A stretch of 64,000 nucleotides of DNA, taken from the NCBI RefSeq assembly GCF_002356335.1, contig NZ_AP018165.1:4712001-4776000 (forward strand), written 5' to 3'. Positions 44,015 through 53,119 of this stretch are shown piece by piece; position 1 is the stretch's first letter; every line of letters begins with the position of its first letter. The notes under the pieces are model-generated. The model was not told the origin of the DNA. It ran no database searches and saw only the letters and a program-made list of their open reading frames with translations. The stretch is from [Mycobacterium] stephanolepidis. GTDB lineage: Bacteria; Actinomycetota; Actinomycetes; Mycobacteriales; Mycobacteriaceae. Both the position numbers and the translations under genes were made by a program.

Positions 44015-44842
44015 TTAGTTCGGCATTCTGTCGCAAAGCAATTGGATGAACAACTCGTCCGGCGCGGGCGCCTCCGGGTCGATGTTGAGAAAGCTGGTGT
44101 AGAAGCCATCTGGTGAATGCACCGCACGACTTACTTGCCCGGCAATGCCCGCGACGACACCCGCATAGCCACGCGTATCGTTCACGCTCAGCCGGGGATC
44201 CTCGAGATCGACTGTCACTCGATCTCCCCGCGACGGGATCACCGCGCCAAACACGTCTGGAGGCGCGAATAGATGCAACGTCCTACGGCCCCGATCCCGC
44301 GCATCACGCAGCGCCTCAACATCGTCGCCGGTCGGCTCCACCGCTGAGGTGACACGGAGCCCCACAACGGATCCGGTGATCACTCGATGCCCGATCTCGC
44401 CCGACGGTGGCTGATCTGGCCAACGTGTTGCAAGTTCGGTAGGCCGGTACTGAAACGATGACGGCTCTTGGCTCACCTGACCGGACTCATTCAGATAGGT
44501 AATGGCCGACACGTCATACAGCTCCTCGACGACGCCCCGTAGACGGGGCCAGCTTTGACTCTCGTGCCAAGTAGCCCAAAGGATTACCAGCGCATTCGCA
44601 GGATCTCCGAGTGTTGGATCCCAGCTCGCACAACCGTAGGGAAACCGGACGATCTCGCGGTCTTCGTCCCAGTCGACCGCAGCAGCCGATGCCAGTAGGT
44701 AGCCACTCTCGGCGGGGTGGGCACAGATCTGCCAATCGACAGACTGGCCTACCTCCGGAGTTCTACCGCAGCACTGGTATTCCCAATGTGAAATACCAAG
44801 GTATACAAGAGATTCATTTCGATTGAGAATCTTGTTAATCAC
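44015..44842 (-). CDS. DUF6578-like protein of unknown function
   Basis: About 275 aa from a tentative GTG at 44842; no good ribosome site is visible and the frame stays open to 44905. The start region SHWEYQCCGRTPEVGQSVDW has the WxYQCCG...G..V.W pattern I associate with DUF6578, a small beta domain in actinobacteria. A later VDLEDPRLSVND segment could be a second beta domain. No signal peptide or membrane helix. Isolated gene; function unknown. Confidence 0.6.
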   Translation of the reverse strand: MINKILNRNESLVYLGISHWEYQCCGRTPEVGQSVDWQICAHPAESGYLLASAAAVDWDEDREIVRFPYGCASWDPTLGDPANALVILWATWHESQSWPRLRGVVEELYDVSAITYLNESGQVSQEPSSFQYRPTELATRWPDQPPSGEIGHRVITGSVVGLRVTSAVEPTGDDVEALRDARDRGRRTLHLFAPPDVFGAVIPSRGDRVTVDLEDPRLSVNDTRGYAGVVAGIAGQVSRAVHSPDGFYTSFLNIDPEAPAPDELFIQLLCDRMPN

Positions 44843-44939
44843 TGAAGAACCAGGTGTTAGACGAACGGAGCACGAACGCTCCGGACCCGGTGTACCGAGG
44901 GCCAAGGTTAGCCAGCATCACGCCAGGCGTCAACACCCG

Positions 44940-45470
44940 CTACGCGGGCCGGGACAAGAGCCCGCCAACCCACCAATCTGCCGGAGCCTCTCGCCGATAC
45001 CCACGCTGGCGCAGCAAGCCCTCCATGTCGAATCCGACGGCTTGCGCCACCGCCCGTGAACCGTCGTTGCCGACGACGGCCCACCATTCGATGCGGTGCA
45101 CGCCCAGCACATCAAATCCCCACTGGCACAGCCGCCTAATCGCCTCCGTTGTCAGCCCCTTGCGACGATGCTGCGAGGCCGACCAGTATCCGACCTCCAC
45201 GACGCCGGGCGCGATTGACTTGAGTGAGCAGGTGCCCACGAGTTCATCCGTATCTGTACGGAAGAACCCGAAGCCGTATCGCGAGTTGTCGGCCCATTCC
45301 TGCGCCGACCTGACGATGAAACTCCGGGCGTCTTCACGGGTGTACGGAACCGGCAGCGGAAGGTAGTGCGCGATCTGCGGCTCGTTGCACGCTTCGACAA
45401 TCGCGGCCTCGTCCGCGCTGGTGACGGCGCGCAGAACCAACCGGTCCGTCTGCAACTGGGTAGGTTCCAT
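44940..45470 (-). CDS. GNAT family N-acetyltransferase (RimJ/RimL type)
   Basis: 176 aa from ATG 45470; a GTG at 45488 is in frame but falls in a hairpin. Acetyltransf_3 type: begins LQTDRLVLRAVTSADEAAIVEA; acetyl-CoA loop YWSASQHRRKGLTTEAIRRL (Q/RxxGxG/A-like), then HRIEWWAVVGNDGSRAVAQAVGF. Likely acetylates a protein N-terminus or small amine. Downstream of the MTHFR-like gene but separated by an inverted repeat. Confidence 0.85.
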   Translation of the reverse strand: MEPTQLQTDRLVLRAVTSADEAAIVEACNEPQIAHYLPLPVPYTREDARSFIVRSAQEWADNSRYGFGFFRTDTDELVGTCSLKSIAPGVVEVGYWSASQHRRKGLTTEAIRRLCQWGFDVLGVHRIEWWAVVGNDGSRAVAQAVGFDMEGLLRQRGYRREAPADWWVGGLLSRPA

Positions 45471-45483
45471 GCGACCAGTCTCA

Positions 45484-45503
45484 ACCACGAATTACAACGT
45501 GGT
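45484..45503 (-). terminator. Small inverted repeat after the MTHFR-like gene
   Basis: ACCACG (45484-45489) and CGTGGT (45498-45503) pair around an AT-rich 8-nt loop, 30 bp past the MTHFR-like stop. Weak terminator candidate. Confidence 0.25.
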
Positions 45504-45532
45504 CAAAGGAATTCCGTGCGACCGCGCCTGCG

Positions 45533-46426
45533 TCAGGAGGTCTCGGGTACCGGCGACCAGTACTCCAACATCTCCGCGAAGGTCTCGAAGGCCGGCCTGG
45601 CCAAACCATACGGCGCTTCGAAATGCACGCTCAGAGGAAAGCCGAGGTCTGCCACTCCATCGATGACTCGCTTGTAGAGATCCACAAGCTGCGGCCGCCG
45701 GACATCTGGCTCGCAGCCGGCAAGCGACTTCACGAAATCCTGTTCGCGCGCAACGGCTTCGTTGCCGGGATCCTGGATCAACCAGTCGATGAGCCCGACC
45801 TTGGACTCCAGCTTCGGGACGAAACCGAACGAGAGCAACACCTCTGGCCGGTGTTCGCTTGTGCGCGCGAACTCCTGCAGAAACCCAACCACCGCATCCG
45901 AATACAGCAGCTGGGTCATGGCGAAGGTGGCGCCCTTGTCGCATTTGAAGGAGAAGCGGCCCTGTTCCCCACTGCGGGTGGGGATCAGGATCACTCCCCT
46001 GTTATCGACAATGTCATCGAACTTCGACAACGCGTCAGTCGGTGGAATGCCCGAACCGTCGCCGTCGCTCATGGTGCGCGGTACACCGACGAAGATCACC
46101 CCGTCCATCCCGGCTTCGGTCAGACCGGTCAGCCGGCTCCGCAACGACGTCTCATCCGAAAAGGACGTGACCTGCGTGCACAGTCCCCGCATGGTGGGTA
46201 GCTCCGACCGGATGATCGACCAATAGTCGACGACATCCAGCTTCGGCTTCATCTCCAGCGGGCGATCGGCATCCTCCACGATCATCGACGGGATCATGAC
46301 GTGGTCGATGCGCCCGTCGATGCCGAACTCCGCCGAAAACCTGGACAGTTTCTGCAGTTCTTCGGATGCCTTCTCGAGGCCGCCATCGACATTGGGAGGC
46401 ACCAGCTCCAGCGCAACGGTATTCAT
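45533..46426 (-). CDS. MTHFR-like protein (mycobacterial flavin-lacking type), next to metE
   Basis: 297 aa from ATG 46426. It begins NTVALELVPPNVDGG and has DHVMIPSMIVEDADRP, TQLLYSDAVVGFLQEFA and VHFEAPYGLARPAF, a TIM-barrel layout like MetF but without the standard flavin motifs. It resembles the M. tuberculosis Rv2172c / M. smegmatis group shown to reduce methylene-THF with NADH without a bound flavin (recalled from literature). Position just downstream of metE supports supply of methyl-THF for methionine synthesis. Separated from metE by a strong terminator, so it may have its own promoter. Confidence 0.72.
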   Translation of the reverse strand: MNTVALELVPPNVDGGLEKASEELQKLSRFSAEFGIDGRIDHVMIPSMIVEDADRPLEMKPKLDVVDYWSIIRSELPTMRGLCTQVTSFSDETSLRSRLTGLTEAGMDGVIFVGVPRTMSDGDGSGIPPTDALSKFDDIVDNRGVILIPTRSGEQGRFSFKCDKGATFAMTQLLYSDAVVGFLQEFARTSEHRPEVLLSFGFVPKLESKVGLIDWLIQDPGNEAVAREQDFVKSLAGCEPDVRRPQLVDLYKRVIDGVADLGFPLSVHFEAPYGLARPAFETFAEMLEYWSPVPETS

Positions 46427-46482
46427 GGACACCAAGGACCTCCGATTAGTCTCGCTAATGGTTTATACACCAATCAAATTCA

Positions 46483-46520
46483 CGCGCGGGCAGTCCCCCG
46501 CGAAGGGGACTGCCCGCGCG
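46483..46520 (-). terminator. metE terminator hairpin
   Basis: Arms 46483-46498 and 46505-46520 (CGCGCGGGCAGTCCCC and its exact complement) form a perfect 16-bp stem with loop CGCGAA, starting 13 nt after the metE stop on the minus strand. The following minus-strand sequence (TGAATTTGATTGG) is T-rich. Strong intrinsic terminator candidate. Confidence 0.75.
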
Positions 46521-46532
46521 CTCATCGCCGAA

Positions 46533-48797
46533 CTAGGCGTCCGCACGCACCTCGGTCGCAGCCGCCACCAGGTTGGCCAGCGAGGCAGTGACCTCGTCGG
46601 CCTTCCGAGTCTTCAGGCCACAGTCAGGATTGACCCAGAGACGCTGGGCCGGAACGGCCTGCAGCGCCTCACGCAGCGAGTTCGCCATCTCGGCCGTCGA
46701 CGGCACCCGCGGCGAGTGGATGTCGTACACACCCGGGCCGACGCTGTTGGAGAATCCGATCGCGTTGAGGTCGTCGAGCACCTCCATGTGCGAGCGAGCC
46801 GCCTCGATGGAGGTGACATCGGCGTCCAGATCGGCGATCGCACCGATCACCTCGCCGAACTCCGAGTAGCACAGATGCGTGTGAATCTGCGTCGCATCGG
46901 ACACGCCCGAGGTGGACAGCCGGAACGCGCCGACCGCCCAGTCCAGGTATGCGGGCTTATCCGCCGAGCGCAGCGGCAGGAGCTCGCGCAATGCGGGCTC
47001 GTCCACCTGGATGATCGCAATCCCGGCGTCCTGCAGATCCACCGTCTCGTCCCGGATGGCCAGCGCGATCTGGTTAGCGGTGTCCGCCAACGGCTGATCG
47101 TCGCGCACGAACGACCACGCGAGGATGGTCACCGGCCCGGTCAGCATGCCCTTGACGTACTTGGGGGTCAGCGACTGGGCGTAGGTGGCCCACTCGACGG
47201 TCATCGGGTTCTGCCGTGCGACATCGCCGTACAGGATCGGTGGGCGCACACAGCGGCTGCCGTACGACTGAACCCAGCCGTTCTGGGTGGCAAAGAATCC
47301 GTCGAGCTGCTCGGCGAAGTACTGCACCATGTCGTTGCGTTCCGGCTCGCCATGGACCAATACGTCCAGGCCCAGCTTCTCCTGTAGCGCAATAACATCG
47401 GCAACCTCGGCACGCATCCGCCGCACGTACTCGGACTCGTCGATCTCGCCCTTGGTCAGAGCCTGACGTGCCTTGCGAATCTCGACGGTCTGCGGGAACG
47501 ATCCGATGGTGGTGGTCGGCAGCTCGGGCAGCTGCAGCCGCTCATCTTGACTGCGGCGACGCTCGGCGGCATCCCCACGTGAAATACCAGCCGCCAGAAT
47601 CGAATCCAGGCGTGCACGGATCTGGCCGTTGTTCAGACGCGGATCCGTCTTGCGAGATTCGACAGCCGCATTCGATGCCGCGAACTCCGCGGCGTCGCGC
47701 GCCCCGCCCAGTGCCCGCGCCAGCACCACAACTTCCTTGACCTTCTCGTCTGCGAAAGCCAACCAGCTGCGCAGCTGGTCATCGAGTTCGGTTTCCGGCT
47801 CCAACGAGTAGGGCACATGCAACGTCGAGCAGGACGTGGACACTGCCACGGCACCGGCGGATCCCAACAACGTCCCCAGGGTGCCCAGCGCGGACTCCAG
47901 GTTGGTACGCCAGATGTTTCGTCCGTCGACAACGCCCGCGACAACGGTCTTTCCGGCCAGTTCCGGCACCAAGGCCACGCCCGATGCGGACCCGTAGACC
48001 AAGTCGACGGCAATCGCCTCGACGGGGGTACGTGCCAGCGCCGGCAGCGCGGCACCGAGGTCCCCGAAGTAGGTGGCGACCAGGATCGCGGGGCGATCGG
48101 CCACCGTGCCGAGACGGCCATACACCTGCTCGGCCAGTTCGGGACCATTCGGCAGGATGTCGGTGACGAGCACCGGCTCGTCGATCTGCACCCAGCCGAC
48201 GCCTGCTTCGGCAAGCTGCACCAACAGCTGCTCGTACAGCGACACCACCTCGTCGAGCCGTTCGATGGTCGCCGGGGCGCCGTCGACTGACTTACTCAAC
48301 GCGAGGAAGGTGATGGGTCCGACGACGACCGGACGTGCCGGAATACCCAGCGCCTGAGCTTCTTTCAGCTCTCCGAACAGCTTGGTCGGGTTCAGCTCGA
48401 ACTTCGTGTCCGGCCCGATCTCCGGCACCAGGTAGTGGTAGTTGGTGTCGAACCACTTGGTCATCTCCAGCGGTGTCACGTCATCATTACCGCGAGCGGC
48501 GGCGAAGTAGCGGTCGAGGTCATCGGCGATACCGGCGACACGGGGTGGGAGGGCTCCCAGCAGCACCGCGGTGTCCAGCACCTGGTCGTAGTACGAGAAG
48601 GTGTTCACCGGTACGGAATCGAGCCCGGCGGCCGCCAATGCGGTCCAATTGTCGCGCCGAAGCCCTGCGGCGACAGTTTCGAGCTCGGTACGGCTGGTAC
48701 GTCCGGCCCAGTAGCTCTCGGTAGCCCTCTTGAGCTCACGCCGCGGGCCGATGCGCGCGGATCCGAGCGTGGTGGCGGTCAAAGGTTGAGCAGTCAT
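46533..48797 (-). CDS. metE: Cobalamin-independent methionine synthase
   Basis: 754 aa, full length. Two TIM-barrel halves: the N-terminal domain with [20 protein letters not shown], and the C-terminal catalytic domain starting at [16 protein letters not shown]. Zinc ligands are visible in [10 protein letters not shown] and [10 protein letters not shown]. It transfers methyl from 5-methyl-THF-(Glu)n to homocysteine. Preceded by a ~450-nt leader with a cobalamin riboswitch, so expression should fall when B12 is available for MetH. Good GAAGGAC ribosome site before ATG 48797. Confidence 0.97.
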   Translation of the reverse strand: MTAQPLTATTLGSARIGPRRELKRATESYWAGRTSRTELETVAAGLRRDNWTALAAAGLDSVPVNTFSYYDQVLDTAVLLGALPPRVAGIADDLDRYFAAARGNDDVTPLEMTKWFDTNYHYLVPEIGPDTKFELNPTKLFGELKEAQALGIPARPVVVGPITFLALSKSVDGAPATIERLDEVVSLYEQLLVQLAEAGVGWVQIDEPVLVTDILPNGPELAEQVYGRLGTVADRPAILVATYFGDLGAALPALARTPVEAIAVDLVYGSASGVALVPELAGKTVVAGVVDGRNIWRTNLESALGTLGTLLGSAGAVAVSTSCSTLHVPYSLEPETELDDQLRSWLAFADEKVKEVVVLARALGGARDAAEFAASNAAVESRKTDPRLNNGQIRARLDSILAAGISRGDAAERRRSQDERLQLPELPTTTIGSFPQTVEIRKARQALTKGEIDESEYVRRMRAEVADVIALQEKLGLDVLVHGEPERNDMVQYFAEQLDGFFATQNGWVQSYGSRCVRPPILYGDVARQNPMTVEWATYAQSLTPKYVKGMLTGPVTILAWSFVRDDQPLADTANQIALAIRDETVDLQDAGIAIIQVDEPALRELLPLRSADKPAYLDWAVGAFRLSTSGVSDATQIHTHLCYSEFGEVIGAIADLDADVTSIEAARSHMEVLDDLNAIGFSNSVGPGVYDIHSPRVPSTAEMANSLREALQAVPAQRLWVNPDCGLKTRKADEVTASLANLVAAATEVRADA

Positions 48798-48846
48798 GAA
48801 TTAGTCCTTCATCAACAGCGGGGTAGCCACCGCCCGGGGACGAAGA

Positions 48847-48884
48847 ACCGAGCACGGAACCACCGCAACAGATATCTGCTCGGT
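48847..48884 (-). promoter_or_regulatory. Long-range inverted repeat in the metE leader
   Basis: ACCGAGCA (48847-48854) and TGCTCGGT (48877-48884) pair with a 22-nt spacer, between the riboswitch and the metE start. It could be part of the expression platform. Confidence 0.35.
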
Positions 48885-48927
48885 GAAACCGCTTCGGCCA
48901 TACGCCCATTCCGCGAGGCGATGATCC

Positions 48928-48948
48928 GCCGGGTGCGGCGCACCCGGC
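48928..48948 (-). promoter_or_regulatory. Hairpin directly after the riboswitch core
   Basis: GCCGGGTGC (48928-48936) and GCACCCGGC (48940-48948) form a perfect 9-bp stem with a 3-nt loop immediately downstream of the B12-box region on the minus strand. Likely the switching or terminator hairpin, though no U-tract follows. Confidence 0.5.
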
Positions 48949-48949
48949 A

Positions 48950-49150
48950 CAGCTGGCAGGTCTTCGGACTTACAGGCGTTACCCGGACTCAGGTTTTCCT
49001 ACTGGTCGCCGCTTCCCAGGCTTCTTGGTGCTCAACCCAGTGCATATGACGACTGTCGTTCCTGCATACCGCTGCGGGACAGTCCCGGATTCTCACCGGG
49101 TTCCCTCTTGTGCCGGGCCCGAGGGTCCAGCACTCGATGCTGGTACCGGC
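48950..49150 (-). ncRNA. Cobalamin (AdoCbl) riboswitch upstream of metE
   Basis: On the minus strand the conserved core GGGAACCCGGTGAGAATCC followed by GGGACTGTCCCGC (about 49075-49106) matches the cobalamin riboswitch consensus. The 3' B12-box-like GTCCGAAGACCTGCCAGC ends near 48951. Boundaries are approximate. Mycobacterial metE genes are known riboswitch targets, so the placement is as expected. Confidence 0.93.
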
Positions 49151-49195
49151 TCGGATCAAACCCGTGCCACTACCAGCAGACCAGCTGCATTTCTC

Positions 49196-49201
49196 ATCAT
49201 A
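49196..49201 (-). promoter_or_regulatory. Possible -10 element for the metE leader
   Basis: TATGAT reads on the minus strand here, about 45 nt ahead of the riboswitch. No good -35 was seen at normal spacing; that position falls at the edge of the palindrome at 49220-49245. Confidence 0.35.
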
Positions 49202-49219
49202 TGCGCGCTATCCAACACA

Positions 49220-49245
49220 AATATTAGCGACTATTCTCTAATATT
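49220..49245. promoter_or_regulatory. Operator-like palindrome between metE leader and thioesterase-TetR pair
   Basis: AATATTAG (49220-49227) and CTAATATT (49238-49245) are perfect reverse complements with a 10-bp spacer, ending one base before the thioesterase GTG. A TATTCT -10-like hexamer (49232-49237) lies inside it. It is very AT-rich against the local background. The TetR gene of the same transcript is the obvious candidate ligand. Confidence 0.6.
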
Positions 49246-49665
49246 GTGATCACCTTGGACCAGGCTCAGCGGGTGCTCGATGCGCAGCCCTTCAGCCGAC
49301 TCCTCGGCGCATCCGTGTGCCGGGTCGATGAGTCCGGAATCCGGCTCGCTCTTGATATCCGCGACGAGCTACGGCAGCAGAACGGGTTCATCCACGGCGG
49401 CGTATTGAGCTATCTCGCCGACAACGCCATCACCTACGCTTGCGCCCTTGGTTTGGGTGCAGACATTGTGACCAGCGGATACACCGTCGAGTACGTGTCC
49501 CCCGCGGGCGATGGGGTACGGCTACTCGCCGACGCCTCCCTGGTGAGCACCGGCCGCACGAAGGCGCTGGGCCGCTGCGAAATCTCCGTCGAAGGCCACG
49601 ACGGCACGACCAAGCTGGTTGCGGTCGCTCAGGGCACGAGCATGGTCCGGCGCCGTGGGGCGTAA
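49246..49665 (+). CDS. PaaI/YigI-type hot-dog thioesterase
   Basis: 139 aa. Single hot-dog domain: NGFIHGGVLSYLADNAITYAC holds the catalytic HGG...D pattern, then YTVEYVSPAGDGVRLLADA. Hydrolyses acyl- or aryl-CoA. The GTG at 49246 has no ribosome site and sits about 9 nt after a TATTCT hexamer, so a leaderless transcript is likely. Overlaps the TetR gene by 11 bp. Confidence 0.87.
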   Translation: MITLDQAQRVLDAQPFSRLLGASVCRVDESGIRLALDIRDELRQQNGFIHGGVLSYLADNAITYACALGLGADIVTSGYTVEYVSPAGDGVRLLADASLVSTGRTKALGRCEISVEGHDGTTKLVAVAQGTSMVRRRGA

Positions 49666-50245
49666 ACCGCAGTACACCGCGGACGACATCCTGGACGCGG
49701 CGCTGGCACTGGTGACCTCGGGCGGCCCGTCAGCGGCCACCGCCGCCGCCATCGGACGCGTCCTCGGGGCACCGTCGGGTTCGATCTACCACCGATTCGC
49801 CAGCCGCGATGAGCTCATGGCCCGGCTCTGGCTGCGATCGATCGCCCGCTATCAGAACGGGATACTCGCGGCCCTGTGCCTGTCGGATCTCGACGATGCA
49901 CTTACGGCGACCATTGACCACGCCTTCGATTGGACGACGGCGAACCGCAACGAGGCGCAGCTGCTGCTCCAGTACGAGAAGGCCGACTTGGTCGCGCACT
50001 GGCCCGACACCCTCGCCGCGGAGCTCACGACACTCAACTCGCGGGTCCGCACGGCGTTGCGCGAGTACACCGAGCATCGGTTCGGCGCGATCACTCCCGA
50101 GCTGATCGACAAGACGATGTTCGCATTGATCGACATGCCGTACGCGGCGGTGCGCCGTCATCTGCCCGATAGGGGCGTGCCCGCACCGTGGCTGCGCGAG
50201 TTCGTCCGGGCCAGCGCCCGGGAGCTCCTCGCCCGCGAGAGTTAG
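49655..50245 (+). CDS. TetR family regulator
   Basis: 196 aa from GTG 49655 (VGRKPQYTADDILDAAL). HTH at about 22-50: SAATAAAIGRVLGAPSGSIYHRFASRDEL. C-terminal ligand domain helical, unassigned. Co-transcribed with the thioesterase; probably represses its own operon through 49220-49245. Ends in a 4-bp convergent overlap with the fadD gene. Confidence 0.88.
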   Translation: MGRKPQYTADDILDAALALVTSGGPSAATAAAIGRVLGAPSGSIYHRFASRDELMARLWLRSIARYQNGILAALCLSDLDDALTATIDHAFDWTTANRNEAQLLLQYEKADLVAHWPDTLAAELTTLNSRVRTALREYTEHRFGAITPELIDKTMFALIDMPYAAVRRHLPDRGVPAPWLREFVRASARELLARES

Positions 50246-51831
50246 ACCGTGGCGTACTTCTGACGCAGAGCCTTCTTGTCGAGCTTGCCCAGCGCGGTCA
50301 ACGGCAGCGAGTCGGCGACGATCACATGTTTGGGCGACTGCACCGAACCCTTGCGGTCCTTGACCGCGGACTGGATCTCGGACGTCATCTTGGACACCGC
50401 GTCGCCGCTGCGGTCGGCATCCGCGCGCAGCACCACGATCGCCGTCACTGCCTCGCCCCACTTCTCATCGGGCACCCCGATGACCCCGACCTGCGCCACC
50501 GAGGGGTGCTCGGCGACAACGTCTTCCACCTCGCGGGGGAACACGTTGAAACCACCGGTGACGATCATGTCCTTGGTCCGGTCGACGATGAACCAGAAAC
50601 CGTCTTCGTCCTCGCGTGCGACATCGCCGGTGCGCAGCCAGCCGTTCTTGAACGTGTCGGCGGTCTGTTCGGGCAGGCCCCAATAGCCCCCCGCCACCAG
50701 CGGCCCGGCCACACAGATCTCGCCGGGCTCACCCTGCTTCACCGGCCGATCGTTCTCGTCGAGCAGCGCCGTGCGCAGGAACGCCGAGGGCCGGCCACAG
50801 CTGGAGAGCCGCTGGGTGTCGTGATCCCCCTTGGCCAGATAGCTGATCACCATCGGCGCTTCGGACTGGCCGAAGTACTGCGCGAAGATCGGCCCGAATC
50901 GCTTGATCGCCTCCGCGAGCCGTACCGGATTGATGGCCGAGGCGCCGTAGTAGACGGTCTGCAACGACGACAGGTCGCGAGTCTGAGAGTCCGGGTGGTC
51001 CAGCAGCGCATAGATCATCGACGGCACCAGCATGGTCGCGGTGATCTTGTGCTCCTCGATCGCGGCCAGCACGGCGCCCGCATCGAATTTGGGCAGCACC
51101 ACCATTGACCCACCCTTCATCAGGGTCGGCATGAAGAATGCCGCGCCGGCATGCGAAAGCGGGGTACACATCAGGAATTTGGGGCGATCCGGCCACTCCC
51201 ACTCGGCCAGCTGGATCTGAGTCATGGTGAGAATCGACTGTGAGGTTCCGATGACGCCCTTGGGCTTACCCGTCGTCCCACCCGTGTAGGTGAGGCCGTT
51301 GATGTGATCCGGTGACAGGTTGATCGGAACCAGCGGCCTCGCCTCGAAGCCTGCGGCCGCGGCCACCAGGTCATGTCCCACCTCGGCCAGCTCAGCGGGC
51401 ACCGGCCCGAGCGTCAGCACGCGGGTCAGCGTCGGCACCTTCTCCACCAGGGCGGCGGCGCGCTCCACGAACTGCGGGGTGGGGTCGATGACGAGTGTGG
51501 TGATCTTGGCGTCGGCCAGCACGTAGGCATGGTCGTCGAGCGAACCGAGCGGGTGCAGTGCGGTACGCCGGGTGCCCAGCAACTGGCCCGCGCCGATCAC
51601 CAACAGCACCTCGGGGCGATTGAGTGCCAGCATGCCCTGGCCATCGGTCGGGTCGGGCACCAGCGCGGTGAAGGCCTGGATGTACTTGCTGATCTCGTCG
51701 GCCATCTGGGCGCCGGTGAGCGTCACATCCCCGAGCACCAGCGCGGGTGCGCTCGCATTCTTTTTCAGCGCGGCGACCAGCAGGTGCCCGGAGTTGATCG
51801 ACCCGTGCAGCGGGTCAAATGAGTCAGGCAT
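50242..51831 (-). CDS. Fatty-acid/aryl CoA ligase (FadD8-like)
   Basis: 529 aa ANL-superfamily enzyme. AMP-binding YTGGTTGKPKGV (P-loop), YYGASAINPVRLAEA, YFGQSEAP, WLRTGDVAREDEDGFWFIVDRTKDMI and C-terminal catalytic Lys in LPLTALGKLDKKALR. It activates a carboxylic acid with ATP and CoA. Resembles Mtb FadD8 in length and N-terminus. Monocistronic; no ribosome or operator site of note. Confidence 0.9.
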   Translation of the reverse strand: MPDSFDPLHGSINSGHLLVAALKKNASAPALVLGDVTLTGAQMADEISKYIQAFTALVPDPTDGQGMLALNRPEVLLVIGAGQLLGTRRTALHPLGSLDDHAYVLADAKITTLVIDPTPQFVERAAALVEKVPTLTRVLTLGPVPAELAEVGHDLVAAAAGFEARPLVPINLSPDHINGLTYTGGTTGKPKGVIGTSQSILTMTQIQLAEWEWPDRPKFLMCTPLSHAGAAFFMPTLMKGGSMVVLPKFDAGAVLAAIEEHKITATMLVPSMIYALLDHPDSQTRDLSSLQTVYYGASAINPVRLAEAIKRFGPIFAQYFGQSEAPMVISYLAKGDHDTQRLSSCGRPSAFLRTALLDENDRPVKQGEPGEICVAGPLVAGGYWGLPEQTADTFKNGWLRTGDVAREDEDGFWFIVDRTKDMIVTGGFNVFPREVEDVVAEHPSVAQVGVIGVPDEKWGEAVTAIVVLRADADRSGDAVSKMTSEIQSAVKDRKGSVQSPKHVIVADSLPLTALGKLDKKALRQKYATV

Positions 51832-51970
51832 CGCGCTCCTTGAGTGAATAGTCGCCGATCAGGCGCTTCGCTCGACGTTAGAACATGTTCTAGTTTTGGG
51901 CAAGAACGTGCCTCTGCCCTGCTGCGCCGGGGTCAATGGCTCAACGGCGGCTGCTCGCGACGGCCGGCTC

Positions 51971-53068
51971 TCAGGCGGCGGTGAATCCCTTGGCCCGCTG
52001 TGTGTCCTGCGCACTCCACAGCGTCGAGGTGATCTCCGCCTTCACCAGCGGGACAACCTCTTCGGCGAATCGACGCAGGGTGTCCTTCTGCTCCTCGAAG
52101 TCGGCCTCAGGGCTCAACGAAATCGACTGGAACTCGTGGCCGAAGGCCTCATGCCACTGAATGATCTTCTCGGCCACGCGTTCCGGCGAACCGGCCAGCA
52201 CCGGGCCGCGATCCGCCGCGTCCTCGATGGATTCGAAGGAGGGGAACTTGCCGACGGCCTTCGGATGGTCCTTGAGCTTGGCCATCTGCGCCAGGCGTGC
52301 CTCATAGATCGGCCGGTACTGCGCGATGGCCTGTTCGGTCGTATCCGCCAGATAGAGCCCTCCCGAACCCGCACCCACGTGCAGATTGGCCGGATCGTGC
52401 CCGTTCTGCGCGTACAGCTCCCGATACCTGTCGATGAGAATCTTGTAGTTCTCCTTGGGCTGCAAAGCATTTGCGGTGACTATCGGATCGCCCCACTTAG
52501 CGGCAAGTTCAACCGCGAACGTCGAGGTCGCCGACCCGTGCCAGATCCGGAACGGTCCGTCGTACGGCCTGGGCAGCGTTGTCGCGTCGGCAAGCGGATG
52601 CCGATGCGTACCCGTCCAGTCGACGTGTTCCTCACGCAGTAGCCGCCGCAGCAGCTCGTAGTTCTCTTGCAGATACTCGTACTGCTTCGCGATATCCAGC
52701 CCCATCAACGGGTACTGCCGGTCCTCATTGCCCTTCCCGATGACGATCTCCAGCCGGCCGCGACTCAGCTGGTCGATCGTGGCGAAGTCCTCGGCCGCAC
52801 GCACCGGGTCCAGGAGGGAGAGCACCGTGACGCCGGTCGACAACAGGATCCGTTCGGTCGCCGCAGCCACCGCTCCCAGCAGTACCGTGGGCGCCGAGGA
52901 CAGCACGTCTCCCGCATGCCGCTCCCCCACCGCGAAGGAATCCAAGCCCCGGCTCTCGGCCAACACTGCGGTCTCGACCACGCGGTTCAGCCGGTCGGCG
53001 GCGGGTGCCAATGCCCCCGTTGCAGGGTTCGGCAGGTGGAAGACAATGTCGAGAAGCTGGAAGCGCAT
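51971..53068 (-). CDS. Luciferase-like (LLM class) flavin-dependent monooxygenase
   Basis: 365 aa from ATG 53068. Bacterial-luciferase-like TIM barrel: FAVGERHAGDVLSSAPTVLLGAVAAATERI and VLSLLDPVRAAEDFATIDQLSRGRLEIVIGKGN are typical. Uses FMNH2 or F420H2; substrate unknown. Longer in-frame readings upstream lack family residues. Divergent from the VOC gene, start sites 52 bp apart. Confidence 0.88.
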   Translation of the reverse strand: MRFQLLDIVFHLPNPATGALAPAADRLNRVVETAVLAESRGLDSFAVGERHAGDVLSSAPTVLLGAVAAATERILLSTGVTVLSLLDPVRAAEDFATIDQLSRGRLEIVIGKGNEDRQYPLMGLDIAKQYEYLQENYELLRRLLREEHVDWTGTHRHPLADATTLPRPYDGPFRIWHGSATSTFAVELAAKWGDPIVTANALQPKENYKILIDRYRELYAQNGHDPANLHVGAGSGGLYLADTTEQAIAQYRPIYEARLAQMAKLKDHPKAVGKFPSFESIEDAADRGPVLAGSPERVAEKIIQWHEAFGHEFQSISLSPEADFEEQKDTLRRFAEEVVPLVKAEITSTLWSAQDTQRAKGFTAA

Positions 53069-53119
53069 ATCGCCAGTATGCCGAAACGGACCCCGGTCCG
53101 GCAGGGAGGAGATGTTCTG

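Noticed and set aside
46296..47387. 363-codon plus-strand ORF across metE and the MTHFR-like gene
   Set aside because: It spans the metE terminator and two minus-strand genes and has no recognisable domain.
52667..53119. N-terminal extension of the VOC frame
   Set aside because: It lies antisense to the luciferase-like gene; the ATG at 53120 has a proper ribosome site and gives the VOC domain start.
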